A stretch of 64,000 nucleotides of DNA, from assembly GCA_007922225.1 (NCBI GenBank), contig ML679974.1, positions 6,809,105-6,873,104 on the forward strand, in the 5' to 3' direction. The translations under genes were made by a program, and so were the position numbers. The stretch is from Emydura subglobosa. Taxonomy: Eukaryota > Chordata > Testudines > Chelidae. Under the pieces are notes generated by a model. It saw only the letters and a program-made list of their open reading frames with translations, did not search any database and was not told the DNA's origin. Positions 1 through 11,933 of this stretch are shown in pieces. Numbering within the stretch: position 1 is the stretch's first letter; each line of letters starts with the position of its first letter.

Positions 1-1002
1 TCTCTTCCAAAAGATTCTTTTGCTTTTTACCTCGCATCATCCTAAATTCTGACTAGCTTTGAAGCTCACCATTATTTACTTGGATAGAGAGGTTATTGCC
101 GAGTGAAAGGAGGAATTATTAGCCTCACAGGACTGCATACATATTCTCTTTAGTACTCCCAGCCCTTGCCCTTCAGAAAGCAAGACACCACATAGAGATA
201 AACAAGGGGACATTTCAAAATATTATAGGTAAAGGACTTACTTTCTCTGAATCTACTGTATCTAATCATGATTAAATTTAAAAAGCTGGGTGGACAGATG
301 TCATAGCCCATAGGGAACCCAGGACTGAGCAGAACAAAGGATTTGTGTTTACCTCTTGTTGTGACACTAATGAACCAAAGTTACACAATTCAAAGGACAG
401 AGTGGCCCTCAACTCACTTGGCTGTTTCTTGCTGTCCAAAGATAAAGACAGGCTGTTAGTCTCAGCTGTGATTTATCTGATGTCTGCCAGTTCATGCTAA
501 AAGCCAAGTGTCATTTAAATGCTGTGTTTTAGCAGAAAACATAAACACAGGCCTTGAAACTATCATTAATTGTGCTGGATTCTGAGGTAGACTTCGCTCT
601 ATAGAAGTAACATTCCATTTTATGTCTATGGATGACTTCATTTTTCCCCTTCTTACGTTTGTTGCATGGTGAATTGGTCTAGCATCCCTTGTCTGCCTAC
701 TCAGTAAAATAAATTACTGCCTGCAAGGCAGGATACCCAGAAAGCGAATTGTATAATAGTACTGATAGAGGGAGGTCATGTGAGCCACATGGTTTAGACC
801 GACATTCAAGAAGGCTGTGTTGAAAACAAAAATTCAGATTTTTTGTAATTGTCTGTCTCTCTCCATATTAAGATGTGCTCTCGTACTGACCCTTGGTGTG
901 TGAAAGAGTGAAGAAGTACAATTTCTATAGCTACATTTACCCACTGTGGCTAAGGGTTCTGATTTATGATGAAAGAAAGAATCACATTTCATTTTCAAGG
1001 CC
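1..1002. other. Unclassified non-coding sequence
   Basis: This stretch is AT-rich single-copy-looking DNA. I see no open frame of useful length, no terminal repeats and no repeat family I can name. Confidence 0.5.
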
Positions 1003-1088
1003 AGGATTGGTCTGGCTTTGAGCAGGGGTTTGGACTATGTGACCTTCTGAGATCCCTTCCAACACTAATCTGCTATGAGACTATGATA
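1003..1088 (+). mobile_element. CR1 LINE, 3' end fragment
   Basis: The segment ends with the CR1 3' signature: a 'TTGAGCAGGGG' block, then a 'GGACTA..TGACC' block, then 'GATCCCTTCCAACACTAAT', and finally short CTATGA-type units at the terminus (1072-1088). These octamer-like units are the usual 3' end of CR1 non-LTR retrotransposons in reptiles and birds. Only the last 85 bases of the 3' UTR remain, as expected from severe 5' truncation at insertion. It is on the plus strand. The same tail closes the copy at 63074-63318, so the two belong to one CR1 group. Confidence is high for CR1, lower for the exact 5' limit. Confidence 0.85.
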
Positions 1089-4000
1089 GGGCTGGTGCAG
1101 GTGATTGATACTATGATTTTCTGATTTTTGCCAGGCATGTTCCAGTTAATATGGACATAAATGGCTAAAGAAAGTTCTATCAATATACACAAATTAAATA
1201 ATCCAAAAGGAGAATAGCATAGTAAATAACTATAGCAGATTGCATGCAACAGAGCAACTGAGATATTATGGTAAATAGAACAACGTTTCAGGCTGTAGGT
1301 TTATTCCTCAATACTCCAGTTTTAACATACGGTAAAACAAATGCATGGAGATTTTCTAATACGCACCTTGTTGTGACTGAGGCAGGCTACTATAGCCCTT
1401 TCCCCTTTGTGACCAATTTTCTCATGTGCATTTACCTAGGAAAACTCACCTCAGAAAAATCTTACTGTTTTTCATTGTGAATTAAGTTCACCCAATTGTA
1501 AACCTGAGGTTGTTTGTCAGATGTCACATATGAGCTGAATACTTCTTGCATTCTGTTGTGTCTAGTCCTTTGCTCTAGAGGACTGATCTCTCTACTTTTC
1601 TTGAGGTCACTGTATAGCCTTAAGTTAGTTTGAAGCTGTATGAGTCCTGCATGAGATTTTCTTTTTTGTGGTAGGGGCCCTGGGCAGCTAAAAGTGGCCT
1701 CTTCGCCACTCATGGCAGCTCCATACCGAGGGGGGGAGCATGAACAGGTTCAGGAGAGTGGTTTGTCTCAAAACTCAGAAGTATGCTTCTTCATTTTGAC
1801 AGCTGCCTGTAAGGCTGATGAAAGGGGTAGGATAATGAATGGAATTGGAGGAAGAGACAGGTTTCAGGAGGGATCTAGTTCAGTGTGGCTCCAGGGGGCT
1901 CAAGAATGGAAGTGGAGGCCTGACTGTTAGATCTCAAATTTTCAAGCCCCAACATGCGACATGACCTTTGTGCATGCTCAGAAAAAGTCTCTTTCCTACA
2001 AGTCTGCCTGCCTACTGCAGACCCCAAGATGGGCTATGAGTGAATGAGGAAGACTGCATGGAGTTTTTGTTTTTGTTTTTGTTTAAGGAGCCCTGGAGAA
2101 GGGGAAACAGGAGACTGGGTTCTGCAGAAGCAGCCCTAGTCACAAGGGGGCTGCTTGGATGGCAACCACTGTGTTACACATGCCCTATTCAAACCTTACC
2201 AGACCCACTTAAAACTAACTCTGCTTTCCTTGTAGGTCACATTTGTACCCTGTTTCAGTTTCATTACCAGATTAGATAACAATGACATTAAGTTGAAACA
2301 CACAGATATAGTCTATTACATTTACAGCTTTTCAATGTAAACCAAGAACAGACCGAGCTGAGAAAAATCAGTAAGCTGAGACAAGACACACTTTCCCCTG
2401 ATGTTTGGGTGTCTTCAAACTTTCAATGAAAATCAACTTAAATCTCTGTCTGGAACTTACTGTTTCATAACAGTTTACGTTCAGTCATTGACTTTAGTGA
2501 AGGCATCCTGTGCTGGATTTAGATCTCACTTACTCTGGTTTAACATCAGTGAAACTCCATTGTTGTCTGTGCAGTTAGTCCTGATTTATAGTAGTATTGA
2601 TCAGATCAGAATCTGGGCCCATTTTTTCCATAGAATGTAGTGCCAGTAATATTCTCACTGAGCCAAATCCTGAAAGCCAAGCTCATTTCTTACTCTGGGT
2701 CAGATCCTCATTTGATATAATTTAGCAGAGTTCTGTTGACTTCTATAGGATTTAAGCACCTGCTTAAAGCTAAGAATGTACTAACACACTTTCCTCACTT
2801 TCCTTAAGAGGAGGTTTCTGCAGAAAGTTTCAGCATTAACTTGGACCAAGATACCCTTCTTATGCGGGAGAATGGGTCTTAGACCTGCCAAATATGCACA
2901 GCAATTCATGAAGACAACCTACTGTATAGATATTTTTGAAAACATATAAAATATATGTGCAATATGTCATCTTTCCCAGGCTCAGTGCCAGCATGTTGAG
3001 TTCTTCTAGGTTTGTGTTCTCCCCATGATAACCCAAACCGGGGCAGCAAGAAAAGAGAGATAATGAATGAAGGACTTTACTAGATGCCTTTGGTAGTGGC
3101 TGATGTGTGCCAAAAATCCTTTTCCCATTGAAAATCTAGCAAAATAGATGTTTTCAAACTGTTTCAAATATGAACAGTGCATTTGATGTCTCCTACTGCT
3201 TCTGTTGAACCTGAGCTGTATGAAAGCACCTTAATTTGATTAGATAATCACTAGGATTGTTACCTGAACCTGAGAAGCCATGATTTCTTTATGCAGAATT
3301 AAAGATTAGAACACCCAGGGTTTTCTTCAAAATGAGGCATTTGCAAAGTAATGTTCTTCTCTGTGCTACACCCGATGGCACTTATCACTAGGCAGTTTGA
3401 GAAATCTTTTAAAACAAGTACTTCCCCCTTGCCATTACTGAAAATTACAGTCTTTACCCCAGCTTGTAGTAAATACTGTCTATTACCTTCTGTAATCTAA
3501 AGAGGATGTGGACAAAAAATAATTGATACCATTATTTCACCAGTACACATTGCAGAGGCACTATATATCTTAAAACACAGCTGAAACTCCAACTTAGATA
3601 GGAGGACAAAATGCCTTAATTCTATCCAACCCAGCTAAATTTTGAAGAACCACCTTTATGATATCACCTGAGATGGTTTAAAAAAATGCCAGTTTTTGGT
3701 GAGAAATTCTAACAAATACTTTTTTTCTTCTGCCCCCACCCCCAATGTCCTGAAAACATTTTGTGATGGGGGTGGTTTGTTTTTTGGTTTACCCCTTCTC
3801 CCTCCCAACCCTCCTCCCCCCCAAAAAAATCAGTTTTCATGTGTTCATTGATAAACGTGAAAATGTTGACCAAAATGAAAATTTTCTGCAAAAATATTCG
3901 CAAAGAGATGTTTTCATTTGAAAAATGCTTTCTAGCTAAAAAGTGCTGACCAGCATCTCTTATTTAAAAACAAATCTCAATTATTGTGAAGTTGGATGTT

Positions 4001-5684
4001 CGAGTGGAATAAATACAGCCTTATATATTCTGAACTTTCTCTGAGACACTACAGGCTATATACAGCTGTGATTATGTTCTTGACTGTAAAAATTACAGTA
4101 ACACTAAGCTAAACCAGACACCAAAGTGAAAATACTAATTTAAAGTGAATAGTGAGTATCTAATGTGAATAGGCTTTCATAATAAGATATAATTATATGT
4201 CTCTTTATGTACACAATCTTCTTGCTTTCATAATATGCATATCTGTAAACAATGAATTTTAATGAATGAATGCTAATTCTTATAGATCAAAACAAGCTTA
4301 CTGAAAGTTTAGTTCTGGGTTTTAAGCAGAACTTGTTGACATTAATAAGTGATGCATATTTTAGTTAATGTTCCTTGTGTTGCTAAACTTTACAGTGTTA
4401 CACTATTGTCGTGCCACCTGGTGCCTTGTTAATTATATGCCTCAGTACTATAGGGTAACACTGAACTCTAGGGATGATTCATATCCTGTCTATCTCAGTG
4501 ATGTGGAGTTTGGAAAAATATGTTGAATATCATTGATGTTTGTAGGGTGTTTCCTCAACACCCTACAATTTGGGGCTGACAGGGAGATAGTAATGCACCA
4601 AGAGCTGGCAGACGTTCTGCCAGCGCTGCTTATTCCCATCAACCCCCTCCCCTTCTTCCCCGCCCCCGCCTCAATACTGCAGACCTAGGCCTCTGAGTTA
4701 TCTTTCCCTCTAAGCCACCTTGAAGGATGTGGGGTATATATGCAAAGATTCCTCTTCCCTTAAAGTTTGAGGCTAAAAAAATCTCGGTGTAAATGAATGT
4801 GACCACTCACGCATTCCTGAAATGGTGGGCGTTCCGGTACTTCTGGGAATGGCGTGGGCCCATGAGGTATAGGAGAAGCAATTTTTAAGAGCATGTTTCT
4901 CTGCCCCCACCAGTGAGGGGTGGAGCGACACGCTCTTCAGGAAGGGGACCCCCATCCAATACCGAACAAAATGATGTCTGGTTTTGTCTGAGTACCAAGG
5001 GGGGAGAAACCCTAGAAAAGCAGAATTGTCCAGTTTAATATCAGGTGAGTGTCCTGCCTACTGTGAACTATGGCACCTCTACGTCAATGGGGCTGCATCC
5101 ATTTATACCAAGAGAAAATGTGGCTCTTTATGGATGAGAGTAAAAATAACTTTGCTCCCATTTCCTAAAGGTTACAGCAGTGGGAGTTTGTGGGCAGCTT
5201 CACCAACCAGGGAATGGAAATAAAACTCCATGTCTCAATGCTTTTAAATCCCTTTCCTCAGAGCTTGTTCATTAAATAATGGGATGAAAACAGTAGGCAA
5301 CAATTCCGCAGAGGTTTCCTCCCCTTCAGCCAGCTGGGAGGGCAGAAAGCGCAGACTTAGTCTTAGACCCAGCTTCCCCTTCCTTACATACTCAGTCACG
5401 TGGCTGGTCTGGGACAATCTGTGATGATCTGGGGGAGCTACGTATAGCCTATGAATTCTCTTTGATGGGGGCTCTTTATGTATGTATATATGTGTCAGAC
5501 TGCTGACCTCATTTTGACTGTGGGGTTTGTTTATCTTCTCTGTTGCATTTTTCCCGTCCATGTTAGACTGGAATTCCAAGGAGTAGTGGCACAGGTCTAG
5601 CAATAGAGGGTGATTAAATCTTGATGGTCCTCCATTCTAATAGACAATAGGCTGGTTCCTACCCAGGAGAAATGGTTACTCAGG
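1089..5684. other. Unclassified non-coding sequence with one perfect hairpin
   Basis: There is no recognisable gene in 4.6 kb. Open frames are under 90 codons and overlap on both strands, as chance predicts. A perfect 11-bp stem with a 5-base loop lies at 4541-4567 (TGTAGGGTGTT / AACACCCTACA). The interval 4600-5240 is more GC-rich than its surroundings and could hold an old repeat, but I cannot name it. A motif of the hairpin-repeat family described at 58928 appears near 2733-2750. Confidence 0.45.
4541..4567. repeat. Perfect short inverted repeat (11-bp stem)
   Basis: TGTAGGGTGTT at 4541-4551 is followed by a 5-base loop and by its exact reverse complement at 4557-4567. It has no T run behind it, and no gene lies near that it could terminate. 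A relic of a small inverted-repeat element or chance are both possible. Confidence 0.6.
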
Positions 5685-5955
5685 CAAGGTCTGCACATAC
5701 AGATTATGTAGACCTACCTACATCCCTCAGGGCTGTGAAAAATTCCATGTCCTCTGCGATGTAATTAGGTTGACCTAATCCCTGCTGTAGACACAGCTGA
5801 GTCGACAGCATAGTTCTTCCATAGACTTAGCTACCACCTCTCAAGGGGGTGGATTTACAACACCACCAGAAAAAAACCCTTCCCTTGCTGTAGTAAGTGT
5901 CTACACTATAGTGCTGCAGTTTGTGTTGCTGTAGTACTTACATTGTAGACAAAGC
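5685..5955. mobile_element. MITE of the GTCTAC-ended family
   Basis: A 271-bp non-autonomous DNA element. The left end reads CAAGGTCTGCACAT and the right end reads TGTAGACAAAG, which together match an imperfect AAGGTCTACAC-type terminal inverted repeat. The hexamer CTCAGG stands immediately outside (5679-5684) and overlapping the right edge (5956-5961), so part of it may be a target-site duplication. The interior contains further inverted segments, such as the GGTTGACCTAA region. No coding sequence is present. Similar ends are found at 37887-38093 and 55748-56018. I know this family as very abundant in turtles but cannot assign its superfamily from sequence alone. Confidence 0.7.
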
Positions 5956-8462
5956 CTCAGGGGAGGGGTCATCTGAACAAAATCACCTTATAGGTTGTCT
6001 GTGGCTACCTGTTGAGGCTGATCAGAAGGTCTCACGCCAGAGGAGACTGGAAGGTTTTAAAAGGGCAGGAGTGGCTTTTCTCTGGCTCTTTGGCCATTTT
6101 CACCAGCTCAAGATGATGGAAGCTGCTGCAGGAGACTGAGGTGGGGGGAATGAACCCCGCCTATCTGAACACAGATCCTTCCTCAAGGGAAGGGTGAGCT
6201 AGAGTGAGGGGCATTGCATTCAGGGGCGGTGTGTGTTTTCTAAGTGAACTGTACTCTCCTGTGCTTTATCTCTTCAGTAAAAAGTAATTGGGTTAGAAAT
6301 TTTTGCTAAGCCTGTATCTATTTACTTTCCCTGTTGTATGACTCTGAAGAGGTGAACTGTAAACCAGAAGGCGTGCACCTTTAGTGGGATTCTGAGGGAC
6401 ATACAAGAGCTGCTGGGGAGGCTTGGGGAAGGCAACACTTATTTCTGGGCCTAGGCAATTGGATCACGGGGTCTTCATTGCCAAGAGGCAGGAGTTAGAC
6501 ATGAGGTCTGCACCTGGAGTGCATGCCTACAGGTTCAAAGCCAGGAACAGCACCTAGAACTCTGCCCAGACTCAGCAAGCAAAGGGAACATGGGATTTAA
6601 CACTGGACCCCCCTCAACAATCTGAGTGTGCAGCAAGAGAAACTCTGCAAGATCTGTGATGCTAACAGAGACCTATTAACAGGCTGCAGGACATTTACCT
6701 TGTCACAGAGCAATAACCCAATTGACTTGATTCCCCTTCCCTGGAACATTGATGAGCGTGAGTGAAGATCTCTTACGACAGGAAACTATTCCCATATTGC
6801 GTTTTCTTAAAACTTCTCTATTGTCCCATGAACAGCTCACTTTGCAGTAGTCCTATAGAGAAAGTCCTACAAAAATGAATTTAGTGCAATAAAGAGATGG
6901 GCCTTTGCCTCCTCTCTCTCTTTTCTCTAATATTTATTGTTGGATACAGAGATTTTTCCTATTGCCATTGAAGTTGGTGGGAATTCTGCCACTATCAAAA
7001 CAAACAGAATTGGCCCAAATGCGTCCATGTTTTAGTTAAGATGAAACTATAGTGAGATCCACCTCTTGGCGCAAAGAATGCTATAGAATATATTATACAG
7101 GGACATTTATACTGCAAGCCCAAACTTGGATATTAATAGTCTTCAGATGGTCCCATGGTATTCGTATAGTCGGGAAGTTTTATTCCGTGTCTTCAGGAGC
7201 TTTGTGGCTGTACGACTAGCTTGTCACTTTTAGGACGTTGATTTGCATTTAGAAACCTGCTTATCAAATGCAAAACTGGTCTTAGTCATTGTAAATGCAA
7301 TCTAGGCCAGTTCCCAATGGGCATCATCACACAACCAAAAACACTTGGCAGAGCTGGGTACAGGCAGCCGCCTGTATTCAGGGCAATGTGCACAACAAAT
7401 AATGGAGAGAGAAATACTTTTGTGTCACTCATAGAAAGTCTTTCCAAGTTAGGGTTGCAGTGCTCTGGGATGGCACCATGAGAGGATGCACTCAGAAGCC
7501 TCCTTTAGCTTGACAGTCAACAAAATGCTGTAGCCTGACCTGTAATTCATAGTGTGTTTCAAAGAAGAGATTATACATCTGAAAAATTCAAGAAAATGAT
7601 TCCAGTGTTCCAACTATGCAACAGAGCTCCTTAATCTTGGCTTGTGGTAAGGCTCCTTATGAGTTAGTGTTACCCCTCTCGTGCTCCCAGAGTTAATTCA
7701 CAAGGGTATTCGAAAGAGTGCAATAAAATATCGCTACAGTCACAAGGTCCATTTGTGATTTCAGCAAGTTTAAATATTTAGGGCTAGTTGGCCAGCAACA
7801 AGTTGCTATCCTGCTCTCCCCCACCCAGAGCAAGGGGGGAAACAGAAGGAATTGTATTGTATCATATCGCAGAGGGACATTTCTAAGCCGTAATAACTCT
7901 CGGGGCTGCTACTGGGGTAGCTTGGATCCCATCACTTTTTCAAGGCAGTGTCTAATGGGGAGTCTAGGTCTTAACTTGGAGTATACTTTATCTTAAGTGC
8001 AATTTCATTCACATTACCTCCATCTGTAAGGAGGGTACACATGTATAGGATGGGATTGTGAAAGCTGCCTAAGGGCTTGAATACCCTAGTATTAACTTTA
8101 ATGGGAGTCAGGTATCTAAATCTCTTAAATGGCTTGCCAGTCTCTGCTTAAGTATCTTCTCTTTACACATTTGAATATTATTCCTATTAACAGACCTTTA
8201 ATAAGACTCCTTAAGCTAATATTTTGCCACCACTGGGCTAAGATTCATTGTCTGAAGGATGCCTGGAAGTGAATCAACTTTCCAAGCACAATTTATTTAG
8301 AGAGAACCACTTAATAAATACATTCAAACAAAAACAAGACGTACATTTTCAAACAGCATCTGACCTGAAAGTAGTTATTTTTTAAAATGGAGTGTCTGGT
8401 GTTGGATTCTCTCATTGCTTCCACAGATAAGTCAGTATTAGCTGAATACTCAAGTTGTTGGT
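5956..8462. other. Unclassified non-coding sequence
   Basis: No coding region, RNA gene or complete repeat is evident. A half copy of the CATTGA/AGTCAATGG hairpin family lies at 6962-7016 (it begins with 'TTGCCATTGAAGTTGGTGGG' and closes with 'CAGAATTGGCCC'), and a fragment of the same motif at 8091-8110. Confidence 0.45.
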
Positions 8463-8880
8463 TTATTTGTTTTGATGACTTCTCACGTGGGAAGCGATTC
8501 CAATCCTGGATTTGCAAATGTGGTTGTGTGTCTTGCAAGTGCAGTCATTGTTGAGGGGAGGGTTTGAGGCGTTGGCCTTCCGACATGTTCTCTTCTCCTG
8601 CAAAGACCTCATACGCTACTCCTCAAAAATGAACACAGCCTCATGGCACAGACCTCTCCATCTGGGTCTGTCCAGTACAACGAGCTGTCTTGCGTTCTTT
8701 GAGGTTGGCCTTCAAGATGTCTTTGTATCTAGGGATAGGTTGACCCTTAGAGCGGGTTCTTGTGCTCAGTTGGCTGTGGAACACTGCTTTTGGCATATGG
8801 GAAACGTCCATGCAGACCACATGCTAACTCAGCGAAGCTGAACCATGATGTGCATACTCTTGATACCAGCACGTACTCCC
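8463..8880 (-). pseudogene. LINE ORF2 C-terminal relic with zinc-finger tail
   Basis: Read on the minus strand, 8600-8830 encodes a decayed copy of the C-terminal region found after the reverse transcriptase in several non-LTR retrotransposon groups. The visible landmarks are HMPKAVFHSQLSTRTRSKGQ, then PRYKDILKANLKERK. Upstream, near 8850, IMVQLR matches the usual 'AQLRWxGHVxRM' block, but a stop and a frameshift follow it. Downstream, 8473-8553 encodes a C-x-C...C cluster followed by SRIGIASHVRSH, the Cys/His finger that usually ends these proteins. A TAA codon at 8463-8465 follows shortly after, probably the natural stop. The frame changes at least twice and an extra TGA lies near 8640. The endonuclease and catalytic reverse transcriptase are missing. 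The clade is not assigned; it is not the CR1 type seen elsewhere in this window. Confidence 0.75.
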
Positions 8881-10399
8881 AAATGTGTTTTGGTTTTTGA
8901 TGTTAAGGGAAATGTTCTGATGTTGAATTCTGGCAGTGAGGTGTGAATGAGAATGGGTGAAATGAAAACCTCCTGGATAGAGCATGAAGGAAGTAGAGAC
9001 CACTGTTAAGCAGCTACACGCTTGTAACATGCAGCTCTGATGCATCCAGAAAAACCTAAGTTTCTCAGATAGAAACACTGAGATCTTATTAGTGGACCAC
9101 GGATTTCAGATCTGCATTCTTTTTCATAATTTTTTCTCCGTTCTTTACCTCTTATAAGTTCAGGAAGTCTACTAGCTCGGTGTTCTTCTGTAGACCTAAT
9201 TCTCCACTTCACTGCATCCAAAAATAAAACAGCCAACGCTTTCAAAAAATGATTTCACGGTCAAAAGTCCCTTCAAGGAACATCAGAGAACTGCTTCAAA
9301 AAGTTTATAAATTGCCTTTCTCCTAGCTGTAGACTAGTTGAAATGAGAAGTCTTAGAAGCAGAGGTAAGAAGACAGATTAGATAGATGCTTCTGTCATTT
9401 CATAAACTACACCTAGTTACTCCTGAAGATCTGTTTAAATGGGTAATGTAAACGTACTGACCTGGCAGAGATAGACAGCATCATGATAGGAGATATCTGG
9501 AATCATATTCGGAGCTGGGGTAAGGTCATGTAACTCCAGTAAATTGGTGTAACTCTATTAAAGTCAAACAAGCTACACTGATTTACACTGGCTGAGGATC
9601 TACCCCTTGAACTTTTTCTAATTGATGCAGCTAAATGCTATCCCCTTCAGTGATGCTGAGAAAGCAACTTCCTAGAAGAAGAGGGAATGTCTTTTAGTAT
9701 GTTTTTCTGTGTCTGGAGAACAGCTTTAACAAAAGTCATTTCCAAAGTGACAGAATGCAATCTGCAAGAAACTGGTATAAACAGAAATGTTAAATGTTTG
9801 GGGTTAAACTAGAGCTACCCAATAGTCACTTTTCTTCATGCAACTCATTCTCTATCTAGGCAAAGGGGAAAACTAGAGGTGGTGGATGCCATCTTGTTTC
9901 CCCAAAAGATTTTTGTGTGTCTGTAAACTGAAGTAGTTAATACCACCCTTTACTTAATGTTGATGAGTAGCATACGTGCCTGTGGCCAGTTCCCCATCTA
10001 GTGCACATTGATGTAACTCTAACTGATTGACTTACACTAGCTTAGAGCAAAGTGGGTGAGGACCAGGACTCCTAAAATATACCCTTTCCAGATGGTCATT
10101 CTCAGCATAATGCGTTAACAACACCGGCACCACCGATTCTGGACCATTTGAAAATAGCACTCAGCCCCCTTATCTTCAGGTGGCATGATGTCTACCATTT
10201 TGAAGTATTTCTAAAGGTAAACACTGGTAGTGGGTTTTTAGTACCCACACATCTCTAATAACAATGACAAAGCAAATATCCACACACCCATGGCCTCTTT
10301 CCAAGGCAGATTTTCTGTCAACATTTGTGTATCTGTTATATAATGTAACAACAAAACAGAAATCATGCAAATATAAATATATAATGACTATGTAATTAA
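8881..10399. other. Unclassified non-coding sequence
   Basis: No gene found. The parts nearest 8880-9080 may be more of the LINE relic, but I could not read a convincing protein there. Short pieces of the hairpin-repeat theme (a 'GGTGTAACTCTATTAAAGTC' block and a 'GATTTACACTGGCTGAGGAT' block) occur at about 9540-9605. Confidence 0.4.
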
Positions 10400-10440
10400 T
10401 GTCTGCCAAACACTTTGGAGACAAAAGCACTATGTAAATC
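10400..10440 (+). repeat. MIR-like SINE 3' remnant
   Basis: The block 'CACTTTGGAGACAAAAGCAC' followed by 'TATGTAAATCC' matches the AGCGCTTTGGAGA..AGGCGCTATATAAAT core that lies near the 3' end of MIR-like SINEs. Only about 40 bases are recognisable. Confidence is limited by length. Confidence 0.45.
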
Positions 10441-11010
10441 CAAATTTAGGATAATCCAGCTCTCCACTTCCTGTTTGGAAGAAGGGTGGGAAATGAGTTT
10501 ATAGCATCACAAAGGGCAGATGAGTGGAATTCCAGAGCTTAGAATGTTCATTCCCATAAGGAATCTAGCATGAGGAGATAGCTGGGATAGCATTTTAATG
10601 GAATAAAAATAGTTTTATTAGGGCTTTATCCAAAGTCCATTGAAGTTAATGTGTGTCGGATGCAATATGTAGAATGCACATTTTAGGTGTTTGCTTGTCT
10701 GGCAAGGCAAGAGAACAGCCAGATAAATGGCTGGGTCAGCAATCCAATCAGGTAAACAACTAACGTTAGTGCTAAGCCGAACAGTGTTTATATACTATAT
10801 TGTGAATAACTTTGTAACAATGTATTTAAACTGAGCACGTGAATGTGGGGGGTGCACTTGCATTTAACCCTACGCTGTGCCCTGTTAGGGTGAACTGATC
10901 ACTCAGTGAAGCAGAAAATAAATGACATACTACTTCAGCTCAAGGGTCTGTTTGAAAACAGTGGGTTTTGGCTCAGGATCTGGACAGACACACACAAAAA
11001 AATCTCTAGG

Positions 11011-11050
11011 TGAAATCTTGGCTCTACTGAAGTCAGTGGCAAAACTTTCC
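11011..11050. repeat. Half copy of the CATTGACTTCAATGG hairpin family
   Basis: The sequence begins 'TGAAATCTTGGCTCTACTGA' and continues into AGTCAGTGGCAAAAC. It closely follows the left arm of the better copy at 42739-42801, which reads GAAATCCTGGCCCCATTGAA. The matching right arm is not visible. Confidence 0.55.
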
Positions 11051-11531
11051 TTGGTGTAATTCAGACATGTCGTAAATGTGCTGTATGCACTTCAGCACAA
11101 TTAGTAGTTTCCAAACAGGGAAGGCTCAAGGCTAGACTAATATCGAAGTTAAACTCTCTCAGTAAGTGATGGTAGATCATTAAAGACAAGACTGAGCTTA
11201 TGGGAGATAGCATGTTCCAAAGGAAAGGGCAGTGGATAGGGACCCAGGAGATCATTCTGTTCCCAAAACTGACCCTGACCTAAGTCCAGATGCTTAGCTC
11301 TTCTAGCACCTTACACTTTATTTTTCCACTGTACAATAGAGATACAAATTTGAACTTAAGGAGATTTATGGCTTATAAGCACTGAATAGTGTTGCTGTTA
11401 TGGATAGGGACTATGAGGAAATTTCTTCTGCAACAATGTGCTAGCACAAGCACAGTCTGATTAAACAAACAAAAAGGCCTTCCGCTTTCATTGCTCTCCG
11501 TCTTCTAAGGTAAAATTTTCAAAAGCATCTA

Positions 11532-11931
11532 CAATAGAACCTCAGTTACAAACACCTCAGGAATGGAAGTTGTTCGTAACTCTGAAATGTTCATAACTCC
11601 GAACAAAACATTGATTGTTTTTTCAAAAGTTTACAACTGAACATTGACTTAATACAGCTTTGAGACTTTTACTATGCCAAAGAAAAATGCTGCTTTTAAC
11701 CACCTTATAAATGAAACAAGCACTAAAACAGGTTCCTTACCTTGTCAAATCTGTTTTCTAAAACTTTCCCTTTATTTTTAGTAGTTTACATTTAACACAG
11801 CACTGTATTGTATTTGCTTTTTATTTTTTGGTGTCTGCTGCTGTCGGATTGTGTCTTTCCGATTCCAGATGAGGCGTGTGGTTGACCAGTCAGTTTGTAA
11901 CTCTGGCATTCATAACTCTGAGGTTCCACTG
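11532..11931. mobile_element. Tigger/pogo-like non-autonomous DNA transposon
   Basis: A complete 400-bp element. The left end CAATAGAACCTCAG and the inverted right end CAGTGGAACCTCAG differ at only two positions, and each is followed by a 'GTTAC/TATGAA' type extension, giving terminal inverted repeats of about 25 bp. The dinucleotide TA flanks both sides (11530-11531 and 11932-11933), the standard target duplication of Tc1/mariner-Tigger elements. Just inside the left end the motif GTTCGTAACTCTGAAATG repeats as 'GTTCATAACTCCGAAC'. There is no transposase frame, so movement would have depended on a transposase supplied elsewhere. The family resembles an element I recall as common in turtles. 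Confidence 0.8.
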
Positions 11932-11933
11932 TA

